Below, piece by piece: positions 20,556 to 32,500 of a DNA stretch of 64,000 nucleotides. Source of the stretch: Aphanomyces cochlioides (taxonomy: Eukaryota; Oomycota; Saprolegniomycetes; Saprolegniales; Verrucalvaceae). Where the stretch lies: the NCBI GenBank assembly GCA_019828595.1, contig JAHQRK010000020.1, positions 1,116,001 to 1,180,000 of the forward strand. Reading direction: 5' to 3'. Below the pieces are notes generated by a model that did no database searches, had not been told where the DNA came from, and saw only the letters and a list, made by a program, of their open reading frames with translations. Every line of letters starts with the position of its first letter. The stretch's first letter is position 1. The position numbers and the translations under genes are program-made.

Positions 20556-22511
20556 ATGGCGGACTCTCCATGGCTTGAAAGCGCCAACTTTGTCGCTCGG
20601 TTCCACGCATTACAGCAAGCAGACGTCCACACGGCGGGGATTGCTCTGCTAGATGCGACTGGTCTTCCTCAAAAAGTTACGGATCGATTGAACGCGGTCA
20701 ATTTGACATGGGCTAATCTGCCCATTCTCGCGCAACGAGCACTCCTCTGGGATATGGGGCTTGTGCTTCTCAATGATGGAAGCTCTAAGACATTTGAGCA
20801 AGTCTATACGACCTGCGATGGCGCAACTGGCATCTCCATGGCCAACATCATGCTCTCCAAGGCTGAATTTCTGGCATCCGATCAGACTGCCACGATTCTT
20901 CAGTGCACCGACCACGCCCGCCAACAGATAGCCACTGCGGCGTCGTTGGCCAACGTTGTGAAATGCGCCATTCCAAACAACACTTTGGCGAACTCCTTCT
21001 CGAGTATGTGGGCACAAGATGGATCGAACAACTCTACTGTGCCATCTCTTCGAATCTTGGCCCATCGGTGGTCAAATGTTGATGGGACTCCTATTGACAT
21101 TATGGCGATCCACGCACTTCCTGATGCTTACTCTGATGAATCGAGCTATGGTTCTTGCCCTCAAGGTCGTCAAGGTAAGAGTAACCAGTCTCACCATCGC
21201 TCATTACGGTTCATTCAGGTTCGCTCATCGTCCCCTGCAAAGTTTATGACAAAAATCAAAGCACTTCCATGTGCATCCCTAAGCCAAGCCTTCAAATGAC
21301 CCAATGGCTCACTGAGATTTCCCAATCCCGTCCCGTTGTTGCTTCCACTACCTCAACTCCAACTACAAACTCAACTTCGTCCTCTTCGGCGACAGTCGGT
21401 ATCGTTCTTGGTGTCGTCGGTGGTGTTTTGCTTCTTGCGGGTGTCTTTTGGTACTTTTGGCGTCGACGACGACGCCTTCGCATCAACAAATCTGGATTGG
21501 AAACGATCTACCTTCCACCTGGAAGTAGTGCTCGTCATCACCACAATTCAACGATTCAAGACTCCGCCATCTTGCAATCGCTCCCTCCAAAAATCCTCCA
21601 AACCGACTCGCGTAAGCTCAATGATTTTCAACGCGACGCATACTTGACATCTCGACGTGTGCCATACTCGGCAGTGGCGTCGACTCGTCTTCTGTCCAAA
21701 GGCGCTTACGGTGAAGTTTGGCTTGGTACATTCAATGGCGAGACGGTCGCAATCAAGAAAATCCTCGACTCTTTGCGAAGTGACGAAAACGAACTGGAGT
21801 GTTTTGCTGATGAAATCCGCCTTATGGCGTCGTTCCACCATCCACACATTGTTGCTTTCAAGGGTTTCGCTTGGAACACACTGCCAAATATGTGTTGCAT
21901 CGTCGAGTTTATGCGAAATGGCGACCTGGGATCGTACTTGGTCGCCGAACCAAACCTGACGTGGGATGCCAAATTGGTTCTAGCCGTTGGTATTGCTCGT
22001 GCCTTGGCGTACTTGCATGCACTGACTCCCAAGATTATCCACCGAGACTTGAAAGCCAAAAACGTACTGGTGAGCGACGACCTCCAAGCCAAATTGTCGG
22101 ACTTTGGCATTTCACGAATTCGTTCCAACAACGAAACCATGACTGCTGGTGTTGGCACGGTCTACTGGACGGCCCCAGAAGTCCTTAATGGGGATCGGTA
22201 CTCGGAACTGGCTGACATGTATTCGTTTGGATGTGTCCTCAATGAACTTGGTAAGACGATGCCAATCCTTCAGTCGATTTTGACATTTTCGATGTTTAGA
22301 TACACATGATATCCCTTACGCTGGCATGAAGGGTGTGACGCCCATGACTGTTGTCCAAGGGGTGACCGTCCAGGGATTGCGACCTGCTTTCAAACCAACG
22401 TGTCCTAAACTAGTCAAAGACTTAGCAGACCAGTGCCTTGCTGCAAACCCCAAGGATCGACCGACCGCAGCGCAAGTTGTCAATTTGATCGAACTGTGGA
22501 AAGGATGGTAA
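20556..22511 (+). CDS. Receptor-like protein kinase (TKL type), single-pass membrane
   Basis: Three exons, 20556-21174, 21219-22250 and 22300-22511 (introns 44 and 49 bp), give 620 aa. The first ~240 residues are an unrecognised ectodomain with scattered Cys and Asn-glycosylation-like sites, then a Thr/Ser stretch and one membrane span (VGIVLGVVGGVLLLAGVFW). The juxtamembrane stretch is basic. The kinase domain has VAIKK, HRDLKAKN, DFG and APE motifs and the TKL-typical HDIPYAGM block that the second splice restores. The glycine loop reads SKGAYGEV, lacking the first Gly. No signal peptide is seen, so an upstream exon is probably missing from this model. Likely a surface receptor signalling to Ser/Thr targets; ligand unknown. 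Confidence 0.85.
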
Positions 22512-23102
22512 AGCATCACGTGGTATTTAATCGAAAGAACAAAACGATTTTGTATTTGGCCTTGATGGAACTTTCTGAATTACCAGCGACAAGTGATGAA
22601 GTCATTGGACAAGATTTTCAGGTACTACAGGCCACATCAGCTAAGCAATTCCAGCTTTCAGCAACTCTCCTGCTGAATTCTTTTCATCGACCATTTCACT
22701 CGCAGTAGATGCTGTCGCCATTGCACACGATTCCTTGACAATTCGCTGCTTAGTTAACCATGCGCATACTCTGATTGTGTGGTATTTTGGCTTGAATCTT
22801 CCTCGACGGATCAAACGACGGAGCAGGCTGTAACCACAAGCACGGAGTGATAAAAAATGAAGAAAATGGAATACACACAGGATCATCACATACTACCAAG
22901 GAGAGAGGCAACATTTTAGTCATATCTCCATTCCCCCATAGCTCTCGTTCTAATAAATTCAGGAAGAGTTCAATAGGCACAAACGAAGGAACTAGCGTAT
23001 GGAGGTATGAATCATCTGTAGTCTTTGAAGTAAATGCCACCTTGACACTTCCAAGGCACCAAGTCTGAAACAGGATTGTTGACGATCTTCATCATTGCTA
23101 CA
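22512..23102. other. Intergenic, possible small minus-strand gene
   Basis: On the minus strand an open frame from 23040 could join through a GTATGTG..TTACAG intron (about 22825-22896) to a short second exon ending at 22750, giving a ~75-residue protein. No family is recognised and codon support is weak. Otherwise nothing is seen. Confidence 0.2.
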
Positions 23103-23156
23103 ATTTATCCGGATCCGAATACTATGGTTGAAGTGTATATGCGGATCCGGATAAAT
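23103..23156. repeat. Perfect 15-bp inverted repeat upstream of the isomerase gene
   Basis: ATTTATCCGGATCCG at 23103-23117 is matched by its exact reverse complement at 23142-23156, with a 24-nt loop, 50 bp before the ATG at 23207. It could form a hairpin in the 5' UTR or be a dimeric protein-binding site. Confidence 0.8.
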
Positions 23157-23206
23157 GGTGTTGATGAAACAGAGACGTCATCTTGGAATCTTGGCTGATC
23201 GCACGC

Positions 23207-24250
23207 ATGTTGACCCGCACGCTGACCAAAGTTTCCCGGCGAGAAGCCCCTTTCAAACGTCAATTTAGTGACAAAATCCTCCAAAATTGGGTTCGCCCGG
23301 AAGTTGCTACGCCGCTGCATGAAACGCGCTTTGAGACGCTCAGTATTACGCCAAGCCTGGCTGATGGCCTCGCCAACTGCGATCCATCGGTGCTGAACGT
23401 GCGACTGAACCGCCCTAAAAAGATCAATGCGTTCAACATGCAAATGTGGGAAGATCTCGAGACGTTGTTCGAACGAATTGAAGACACACCATCGATTCGC
23501 GCGGTTGTAGTCCGCGGTGAAGGCCGTGGATTCAGCTCTGGCATGGAGTTGCAAGTGTTTGCTGAGATTCAGGAAATTCTTGGTAAAGTTCCATGCGAAG
23601 CCAAAAAGCGCGAGGGGTTGATGAAAGTCATCCGTCGATTCCAACATATCATTTCCGCACCAGAACGATGCCGTGTGCCGGTGATTGCCGCTATCCATGG
23701 AATCTGCTGGGGAGGTACTGTGATGGTTGAGCTGAACAATGCTGAGATACCTTAGGGGCTGTGGATTTCATCACGGCATGTGATTTGCGTGTCTGCGAAA
23801 ATGCTGCCGATTTCTCCGTGAAGGAAGTCGATTTGGCTATCGTTGCTGACATTGGAACGTTGCAACGTCTTCCCGTCCTCATTGGTGAACAACGGGCCAA
23901 GGAATTGTCTTACACTGGTCGATCTTTCCATGGCGCTGAAGCTGAGAACATCGGGTATGATTTCTTCTCTATGTCCAGTCTTCTTACGTGCAGTTAGCCT
24001 TGTCTTGAAGCATCACGTGGATGCAGCAGCTACGTTTGAGCATGCAGCTCAGTTGGCCCAAACGATCGCGTCCAAGAGTCCCGTGACTGTTCGCGGCGTC
24101 AAGAAAGCCATTAATTACCGCCGAGACCATTCGACGGAAGATTCGTTGCACCAAGTGGAGCAATGGAATGCGTCCATGCTGCTGAGCGAAGATCTCATTG
24201 AAGCTTATATGTCCATGACGGCGAAGAAGCCTCCACAATTCAAGGACTAA
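23207..24250 (+). CDS. Delta3,5-Delta2,4-dienoyl-CoA isomerase (ECH1-like, crotonase family)
   Basis: Three exons, 23207-23714, 23756-23954 and 23998-24250 (introns 41 and 43 bp), give 319 aa. The second acceptor is TTAG at 23997; the earlier CAG would give a stop. The start MLTRTLTKVSRREAPFKRQF is basic and hydroxylated, like a mitochondrial targeting peptide. Crotonase features are the oxyanion segment GRGFSSGMEL, the second one HGICWGGAVD, and the acidic catalytic pair in KEVDLAIVAD, the arrangement of ECH1 rather than of ordinary enoyl-CoA hydratase. The C-terminus ends KKPPQFKD. It would isomerise dienoyl-CoA intermediates in beta-oxidation of unsaturated fatty acids with odd-position double bonds. 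Confidence 0.88.
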
Positions 24251-24371
24251 TGTATCTCTTGAAACAACTCTAACGTCCAAGGAAAGCTAAAGGCAGTCCA
24301 AGTCATTTGAATTGATGTTGTGTCAAAATGCCACGTCATATTGAAGTTTAAGTTGTAGACATTTCAAAACC

Positions 24372-24475
24372 GAACGTCGCAAATGCCTTTCTTGCGGTGT
24401 TGCAAGCACTTGAGTGACTTTCGTAGATTTGGTTTATCACATCCTTTGAAGAAACACTGGGGTATGTTGCAGTTG
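24372..24475 (-). pseudogene. Fragment of the small Cys/His-rich protein family
   Basis: The minus strand reads PQCFFKGCDKP...SLKCLQHRKKGIC, closely matching the start of the intact gene at 25865-26473, then stops matching. This is a truncated remnant of one paralogue. Confidence 0.6.
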
Positions 24476-24490
24476 TTGGCAATTGAATTG

Positions 24491-25864
24491 TGACTTCTCC
24501 AATCCAACTTCCAACAACCAATCACACCTTTGAAATGTCTTCGTCATCACAACTTCCTCACGAGTGGTTATCTCCCAAACTACAATGTAACGTCATGTAC
24601 TGACGTGTTTTGTACGCCAAAAACATTGGAGTTGGGGATAATGACAGGCAGAGCTTATAGCAGTGAATTGTAGTATATCGCTTTTTGCCAATCTGTGCGG
24701 TGATGGCAATACTGCTCGAATGTGTCATTTTCGATTCTTTAGAACTACCGGTCTGACGTACGAACATTCATGACAATAGTACGATTGCAATTTGTACCGG
24801 ATGGAGCGTACACGTTCGACTCTGAATCTAGAAAGGGATATGTCTTCTTCGATGGGGGGATGATTTGCCACGAAGTCAGTCTTCGGCTGCCTGTTGGTGT
24901 TGTCATCAAGCATCAGACAAGTGATCGGCGAGATGCAAAGCCAAAAGACGACTTTTGTTGTACCGTCAGACAAATGAAGAGTCGTGTTGAAATTGGTGAA
25001 ATTGAAATACTAGTATTTGTTTAGGAAAGCAATTAGGCCACGACACATCTTGCTCTGCAAAGGAGATTGTCGTGGTTTGTTTAATATTCCACTCCAAAGT
25101 TCGTCCACAAATATCTCACTCTTTTGTTGAGTGATCAAATTGAAGATGAAGCATGGATACGAGTTCACCTCAATCGTGCTGGTGGTCTTTATGCGCCACG
25201 CAATCGAGAGCACATCCCAGAGAGACAAAGGCAACAAGGCAGCTTGTTTCAGGATAAAAAAAACAGCTACCGTCTATCTTCCTTTTGCCAACTCTTAATA
25301 GTTCCAAGGGATTCGGCTACACATTGCGTGGGACTTTGGCTCGCGACGATTTTTTCATTGACAACCCATTCATGCATCAATTGGCATGACGTAATCTTGG
25401 ATCGCCAGGCGATTCGACAAACGACAAAATGTGTCACGGCGACGTCAGACTTTCGAGCCTTGCGCATTCCTCTCTCTCCCTCAACTGCTGTCTCACTCAC
25501 TTGATAGTTCTTCAGAGACAATTCAATCGAGAATAGCTAGCACTCAGATCATCCAGGTTCAGGATTGGCACTACCGTCGTGTCCTCGTCAATCAAAGTTT
25601 TCAGCGTACTGATAACGTACAATGTTGGTACGTTCGTCTTGATCATTGAATTTTATTGCAAAATGAAGAACGTATTTCTCATCATACATTTTATTTTGTA
25701 CTGGCGTTGTGGAATCGTGAAAATGTTTTGCCAGAAGTAACAAGATCCCGACTCGCTGATTTCATCTCTTGCTAACTCCCATCTCTCGGAATGCTTTATT
25801 CATCGAATGATTCAAGCAATTCATGTTGGGCCATCACTACTGCTAAGCATTTTGCAATGGGGAT
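24491..25864. other. Gene-poor stretch, no confident gene
   Basis: Plus-strand ORFs at 24770-25024, 25124-25504 and 25431-25649 and minus-strand ORFs at 24725-24973 and 25267-25521 are open but match no family I recognise, and no convincing splice links them. Degenerate coding sequence is possible. Confidence 0.25.
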
Positions 25865-26473
25865 CTATTCATCCAAGGTGAAGGTACTGAATGCTGTCAT
25901 GGGGCTGTTGACAAGGTAGTCGCTCACTTCAATTGAGGGTTTTATCGACCGCAGACGTTCATCATTGAGGCTGTCCTTTGAAAAGTGAAAGAAGTCAACT
26001 TCGTCCATCGGTAAGCTGTCGTCCAAGAATGACATTGACGCCACTTCATCGAGCTCCAAGAATTGCAAGCCAATGTCAACTTGAGAGAACTGCGATGAAA
26101 GTGCGAATAGCGTAGCTTCTGTGGGCTCGACAATCGCATGGTAGCTTGACGTCTGTCGAGGTAAGGTTTTGCCAGTGTGACGCAAGCTATAGACACCTGA
26201 GCGGGATTTTGATCGGCATGTTGGATGCTGACATTGTATAGCTGGTCGACGCGTGGAATGCGTATGGCAAAGGCCATTCACACGGCTTTTATTGTCGCAG
26301 CCGATCTCGCTACATATTGCCCCTCGTGCTCCATGGCGAACACACAATCCACGTTGATAGACTTGGTTGTAGCAAGGTTGGACGTGGCAAATGCCTTTTC
26401 TGCGGTGTTGGATACACTTGAGTGAGTTAGGGCTTGTGGGTTTGTGACAGCGATTGAAGAAGCACTGAGGCAT
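25865..26473 (-). CDS. Small Cys/His-rich zinc-binding protein (oomycete WRKY19-like finger type)
   Basis: Start chosen at MPQCFF (26473) because the paralogues begin there; the frame is open a further 40 codons upstream. The protein is 202 aa. The N-terminal ~105 residues hold repeated C-x4-C..C..H units: MPQCFFNRCHKP, LKCIQH, QRGLCVRHG, CSEIGC, NGLCHTHS and a final C-x4-C with LRH. The pattern resembles the short GLC..HGG fingers common in oomycete proteins annotated as WRKY19-like, which lack a WRKY domain. The C-terminal half is acidic and Ser-rich, like a transactivation or interaction tail. Three other copies in this window are fragments or carry stops, so this is the only intact one. 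Function unknown. Confidence 0.6.
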   Translation of the reverse strand: MPQCFFNRCHKPTSPNSLKCIQHRRKGICHVQPCYNQVYQRGLCVRHGARGAICSEIGCDNKSRVNGLCHTHSTRRPAIQCQHPTCRSKSRSGVYSLRHTGKTLPRQTSSYHAIVEPTEATLFALSSQFSQVDIGLQFLELDEVASMSFLDDSLPMDEVDFFHFSKDSLNDERLRSIKPSIEVSDYLVNSPMTAFSTFTLDE

Positions 26474-27379
26474 GTTGCACCAAGAGAAGAAATGCGAAAT
26501 GACCACTTGGATCCACACACGATGATGAAAACTGTCGACTGGAATGAGAGTGGGCAGATTCGTCGCCGGGTTGTTATGTAGATACTTCAGCAAAACAGAA
26601 GGGTCACCGGTGCCACGTTAAGGTTGCCGTGAGACTCACAAGCGACAGGGAAAATATCTGCCAAGCTCTAAGTCATCACCGCCACCAGAGTGCTCTGGAG
26701 ATGGCAACCAGAAACGTAATACTATGAGCGCCTCCATCATCTGTGCTCATTTCAAGTTTTTCACCATCACTAATGTACGTACATAAAACGAGAGTGCACT
26801 CCTTGAACAGCGTTTCACTGTCCAGGATCGATTGGGATTTGTCTGACACATGGATTACTCCATCGTCTACTTTCGGAAGAACTCGAATCCAATGCAACTC
26901 TTGCTACCAACGTGTTGGCTTCCTGGGGGCCTCTTGCAAAGAAAACAGTATTGTCTGATTAGAGAGTAACCCAATATTGACTTTGACTTAAGCAAAGTCC
27001 TATTTAGAAAATGTCAATTTTCGGACAATCTTGTCTTGAGATTAGGAAGGTTCCTAGTTGTACTAAGTCATTACAGAGTTCGACTTAAAGGCCCGCTAAG
27101 TCAATCTGATCACGACTTAAGATCCGAATCTCGACTTATGTATTTCCACAGGATAATTAGTTTTTAGAGGAAAATGTCGATCTAAAGTCAACTTTTGGGT
27201 CTCCGAAAACTCTCTATTGACTCAAAATTTCCGAACTTGGCTGAAATCGATCAAACTTTGAATCAATCACCAAATCGAACCAGCCAATCAGCGTTGAGAG
27301 TTTGTTTAAACACACACAAAACACACACACATAAATTCATGTACCTTCCGATTACACTTGAATTCACTATTGCCAGATT
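26474..27379. other. Intergenic, no confident gene
   Basis: A 73-codon minus ORF at 26676-26897 has no recognisable family. The right end (27375-27379, AGATT) is the target site of the large LTR element. Confidence 0.25.
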
Positions 27380-28136
27380 TGTGATGCCGGAAAAGTCAAG
27401 CCAACAATGACTACAAGGTGCCCTCGCTAGCCAAGGGCCAGCGCTTGGAAGAACCGTATGTCTTGGATTCCACATCCTTGGCGAGATTCCGCGGTTGAGT
27501 CAAGCAAACCAGCCGTCCCCATGAACCATACAAACTCTAAGATATCGCCAGACATGGATACCACATGGAGTCAGACTCCACCAGATGGTCACCGAATAGA
27601 TCCCCCAGATTTCGCGATGAGGCTGCTCCACCAAGCAATTTGGGCAAACAGCATGTTGCCCCCGACTCAACCAGACATTCGAACAGCGTGAGCCGCGCAG
27701 ATCAACCAAAACAAGAACCCAGGATAGATTAACTTTGAATTCACTCTTCTTTTTGCCTCGCTTACCAATCCTGTGAGTTTGCGGCGTGGCCAGAAGCGTA
27801 CCCAAGTCCAAGACAGCTTAGTGAGTTCCGCCGGCTGCCTCGTGAGAAGCCGACACCGATTGTTATCTCTCCCCATTGCCCTGCATCAACGTCAGCCGCA
27901 GCTAGACGTAGTACTTGGGCCACAGTACAACCTCCTCCGAAGTCTCACGCATACGCGAGTGTCCCTACATGCCTCCAAGGAAGAATCCGACTCCAACTTT
28001 CTGCCCAACCTTGCCCTCCATCAACCTTGCTTGCTGCTCCGGGTGGCTATGTTGATCTTGGTCCCACCTAAGATCCAGTCTATCGACAACCCCTTCTAAT
28101 TTTCTTGCGGCTACGACCTACATTCCCGTTCCCACA
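27380..28136 (+). repeat. 5' LTR of the large Ty3/Gypsy element
   Basis: 757 bp, starting TGTGATGCC and ending CCCGTTCCCACA. It matches the 3' copy apart from an A/G difference at each of two sites near its start. Confidence 0.95.
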
Positions 28137-28138
28137 AG

Positions 28139-28157
28139 TGGTGCCACGAACCGGGAC
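28139..28157 (+). other. Primer-binding site of the large element
   Basis: TGGTGCCACGAACCGGGA begins 2 bp after the LTR. TGG pairs with the CCA end of a tRNA, and GAACC fits the T-arm GGTTC. The tRNA was not identified. Confidence 0.75.
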
Positions 28158-28166
28158 CGAGGATCA

Positions 28167-29546
28167 ATGAGTAGCTCACCCCTTGCGACCAGCATGGTTG
28201 ATTCTGCTATCACAAACCACAACTTATCTACGGCTGAAGTCCCCTTAGCCGAGCTGAACCCTCACGCCAGTGTGAGCTCCGACGAAAACCCACGCGCTCT
28301 GTTGAGGGAAGAGCCCGTGTCCACGCACCCCTGGGTGCAAAATATCCCCTCGACCGTGAATGGACCCTCCCTCGCGTCCAACACAACGCGCCGAAACTTT
28401 GGCAGCCTTGCTGCATCCGAGCACGAAGATCATCAGCGACCTGACGACGTCGTAACACGCGCCGATATGCTGGCGCTCTTCTGTGCTCAGAGCGAGAATT
28501 AGATTGCGCTCATTCATCGCTCACGAAAACACTCCCTGGAAGACGAATTCGATCACCCAGATGACCCCGACGATGAACCTCCTCCGATTGGAAGACGAAT
28601 CGAAGGAAACCGAGTCCAAATCCTGCCCGTGGAGTCCTTGCCAACGTTTAAAGGCGATTCAGAAGGAAGAGACGCCGCCGGAGCCTGGCTCCAGAGATTT
28701 GAAGAGACGGCTGTCTCCTGTGGTTGGACGGATGAGGAAACGAAACGGCGATTCCGCATGCATGTGGCCCGGCCTGTGCAAGACTGGTTTGCACAACTTG
28801 ATTCCCGCTACAAGGTCAAATGGCACGCTATCCGATCACGTTTTGTCAAAGAATTCGTACAGAGTCCGATCCCAAATGAAGAGATCTACTACACCATGAA
28901 ACAACGACCCGGTGAGTCCAACAAGGCTTACCTGTTCCGCTTCAATGCCGCTGCACGAAAAATCAATTTGGACTACGTGGGTAATCGAAGGAACCTCCGA
29001 CTCCATATCAAGCGATACGCCCGAGCACTAATGGATAAGACATTTGGCGCAACATTACTGCCCATCGGATTCCAATCCATGATGGAACTTGAAGAGCATC
29101 TCGACACTCAGCGCGAAAATGAAGCCATGAAGGCGTTTGAACATGGAATCAAAGAGTCCGCCTCTCCACCGATCCCCAGAACCAAAGGCAAGGTTGCCTA
29201 CATGGAATCGGACTCCTCAATGGATCTAACTGAAGCCTTGCGAGCGGAGATTTACGCTCTTGGACGAGGCCCACTCAAACGAAAACTATGCCAAGAGTGC
29301 GGCGAAGAACACTACAAGCCGGATGGGAAGTGTTGGGCCAACACGATGTGCTCCTTATGCCAACGCAAAGGTCACCCTGACTCCAATTGCTTCAAGGCAT
29401 GCGCTATGTGCAAGACTCCAAGTTATGTTCCTCATCTGAAGACCGACTTCTGCCCGCGCCAGGCCCAGATGACGAAACTCAAAGACCACCTGGAGAGTTT
29501 GGGCAGCGATGACGTGAGCGATCTCCTGGATTGTTTAAAAGTCTAA
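28167..29546 (+). pseudogene. gag of the large element (one in-frame stop)
   Basis: One frame runs from ATG 28167 to TAA at 29544-29546 (459 codons), interrupted only by TAG at 28500-28502. The N-terminal third is Ser/Pro-rich. A capsid-like region (TFKGDSEGRDAAGAWLQRFEE ... DWFAQLDSRYK) follows, matching the Ty3-type retrotransposon gag pattern. The nucleocapsid end has a CCHC knuckle, C-S-L-C-x4-H-x4-C (about 29350-29400), plus extra Cys pairs. Gag would coat the RNA in virus-like particles. Pol overlaps its last 16 bases in another frame, so a frameshift would be needed for Gag-Pol synthesis. Confidence 0.85.
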
Positions 29547-32500
29547 GTCCGGGGGCCCTGCAAAGCCCCAGTTGCGCCGGACATCGACTGCAATTACCCA
29601 CCACTGAACAAAAACCGAAAAAAGAAGATAACCAAGAAAAAACCAAGACACAACATGCATTCAAGCCCGTCATAGTGCCCCAGACAAGGAACCAAGCCAT
29701 GGCTCTGGACGAATATGAGGAACGATTGCGAGCCAGTGTCCGACTCCTAGCTTCCAAGCTAGCATCGGCCGCTACTCCGCCCGTCATCTCAGAAGAATCC
29801 AATGCCAACAGCTTGAGCACTCCTACACCTGTAATCTGGAATATATCAAGTCCATCCCCTACGATTGCTCCACAAGTATTCTTCGCCAACGAGGATAGCG
29901 CAACTATGCCTCAGCAACTCAGTCTACTCGCGGGAGAACGACTTGGATTCTGGCGAACCAGCGAAGTGGATCATGAATCTCACTGTCAAGCTTTCTTGGA
30001 CGCCAAAATACTGAACGAACCTGCTGTGGTCCTTGCCGACACTGGTGCCAACATGAGCGTGCTACACACCCGATTCGCCGAACGTCTTGGTTTGCGGGTG
30101 GATGCCTCCACCAAGACAGGAATCGATGGATTCGGGAATGGGTCGGCTACTACGGCTGGCACTGTTCCAATCAAGCTCACCATCGGAGATGGATTAACCT
30201 ACTTCTTCACAGTTGCCGTTTGCGACTTTGGACCTGTCGGATTCCACGCTATCCTTGGCATGGACTTCTTGGAGAAGGCAGGCATGATCATTGACACTGT
30301 GAAGCGTGAAATCCAACTCCCGGATGACAACTGGATTCCATTGGTGCTGCAACCCATCAAGTACCGACGAGGAAGAGTCGACACCGTCAAGACTCCACGA
30401 CAGATACAACTCCAGCCTGGAGACAGCGCCTACATCAAATTGCTAACTCCAAGACCAGGACTAACCAGTGCACCCGAATTTTGGGTCCAGCGAGGAGCCC
30501 GATGGGTTACCACTGCCATTATCGATGACTCGGGCACGCCTAGGTCATACCAAGTCACCAATGTGGGAAACTCGCTACTAGTGTTGCCACCTCATTCAGT
30601 TGTTGGAGCCATCTCTGCTCCAGGTGACCGACCCAATGATAATACCATGGTGCGCACCAACAGTCTGCGGTACAAAGAATGGAAGGCTGTAGCCTATGAA
30701 GGAAGTTACTCAACGCGGTACCAACGAATGCGAGACCAAGTCATGGCGGGTGAGTGTCCTGAAATGCCTTACACGGACAGACCACCAAGAGCTCCCCCAG
30801 AAGCACTCCTAACTCAGTCAGGAATTAGAAGACTGACCCAAAGAGAGGCTGACGCCAAACCTGGAGACGTCGACGCAAGAAAAGACTTGGTTGGAGAAGA
30901 CGGAAATGAAGCAGTACTGGTGGACGACTCCACCAGGCAGGAGTCCAACTTCTCATACTTCACCACAAAACATCACCATGGGCTCTCTCCTCCAAGTATC
31001 TTTACCTTGCAGGCGCCTCCTCCTGATCTTGATCAAAAGACACTACCTTCGGAAGTGGTCATCAGAGAAGGGGTCGATCTGACATCAGAAGAGATGGAGA
31101 GTCAGCTAGCCCTCATTCCAGAGATTCCCCCTCAAGTGCCTTTCGATATGGACCAACTGGACTACGGGGAAGTCGGACAATCCGAAGAAGAACGACAGCA
31201 GATGCGCGAAGTGCTCGACAAATACAAGGCATACTTCATCCGGTCTGGGAACGGCCTCCCACCTCCAGCGCGAGGAACTGTTTGCGACATTGACGTGGGA
31301 TCAGCTAAACCCATCGCCCACCGGCCGAGACGAGTCCGCCCTGAACACCTCCAAAAGCTGTTTGAATCACTCCGAGGACTCCTCAGCTATGGACTCATCA
31401 CCTTCTCCAATTCTCAGTGGGCGTCCCCAATTGTAATCGTACTCAAGAAGGGTGGATCTGATATCCGGCTCTGCATCGACTACCGTGGAATCAACGACCT
31501 CCAGGAACTGATGAGGTCCCCAATGCCTACCTTGGACGCCATGCTATCAGGCTTCCATGCGGTGCAGTGGCTCCTATCCCTCGACAATGCCAGTGGTTTC
31601 TGGGTGGTGCGTGCCACCAAACGAGCACGACTCATTTGCGCTTTCATTTGCCCTTTGGGACACTTTGAGTGGACACGTATGGGTCAAGGATTGAAGAATG
31701 CGCCGATGATCTATAAAGAATGATCACTAATGCGCTCTATGGCTTTGTCGATCTGCCGCCGGGAATGAACGAGGTTGACGAAGACGGTGAGCCCCGAGAC
31801 ATGTTCCAAATCGGTCATGTGCGCGATGCCTCCTCGATGCCAGCCCCAGCAAACCGACCCTCGTTTGTTGATGACATCAGCGATGGGGCGGATTCGTGGA
31901 CTGGAGTCGTGAACCTCACAGATCGCATTCTGCAACGATTAACCTACTTCAACATCAGCATCAGCGCCCTCAAAAGCAAGTTTGGGAAATCAGTGGTCGA
32001 TTTCTTGGGGCATCTCATCTCACGGGAGGGAATCCATGCCAAACCTCGAGGACTCCAACAAGTCCTCCAGATGCCTTTCCCTAAGTCGCTTCGAGCCATG
32101 CAGTCCTTTCTGGGATCCATCAACTTTTTCTCCAGGTTTATCGAAAACTACTCCATCATGGCCAGTTGCTTATACGAGATACGAGATGACCAATTACGAC
32201 AAGGGTCGGTCTCCTCAGCCGCTCTAGCTTCGTTTGATGAACTCAAGCGCGCTTACGCTAGCACTCCAGTCCTCAGGCATGCTAATCCAAGCCTTCCCTT
32301 CCACGTACTACATTACGTCACGAATTGGGCTATATCAGCCACCGCATGATGGACTCCTCTATCCTGTTCGATTTTGTGGACGAGTCCTCAAGGGTGGCGA
32401 ACCTCGCTATGAACACTGGGAGCGAGAGATCTTGGCTTTTTTACACGCTCTCAAGGTTTGCTTCTATGAGCTGCGAAACAATTCGCTGAAAGTGTACTCC

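Noticed and set aside
28139..28157. tRNA-like sequence after the LTR
   Set aside because: Only the 3' end of a tRNA is matched, as expected for a primer-binding site; no cloverleaf is present.
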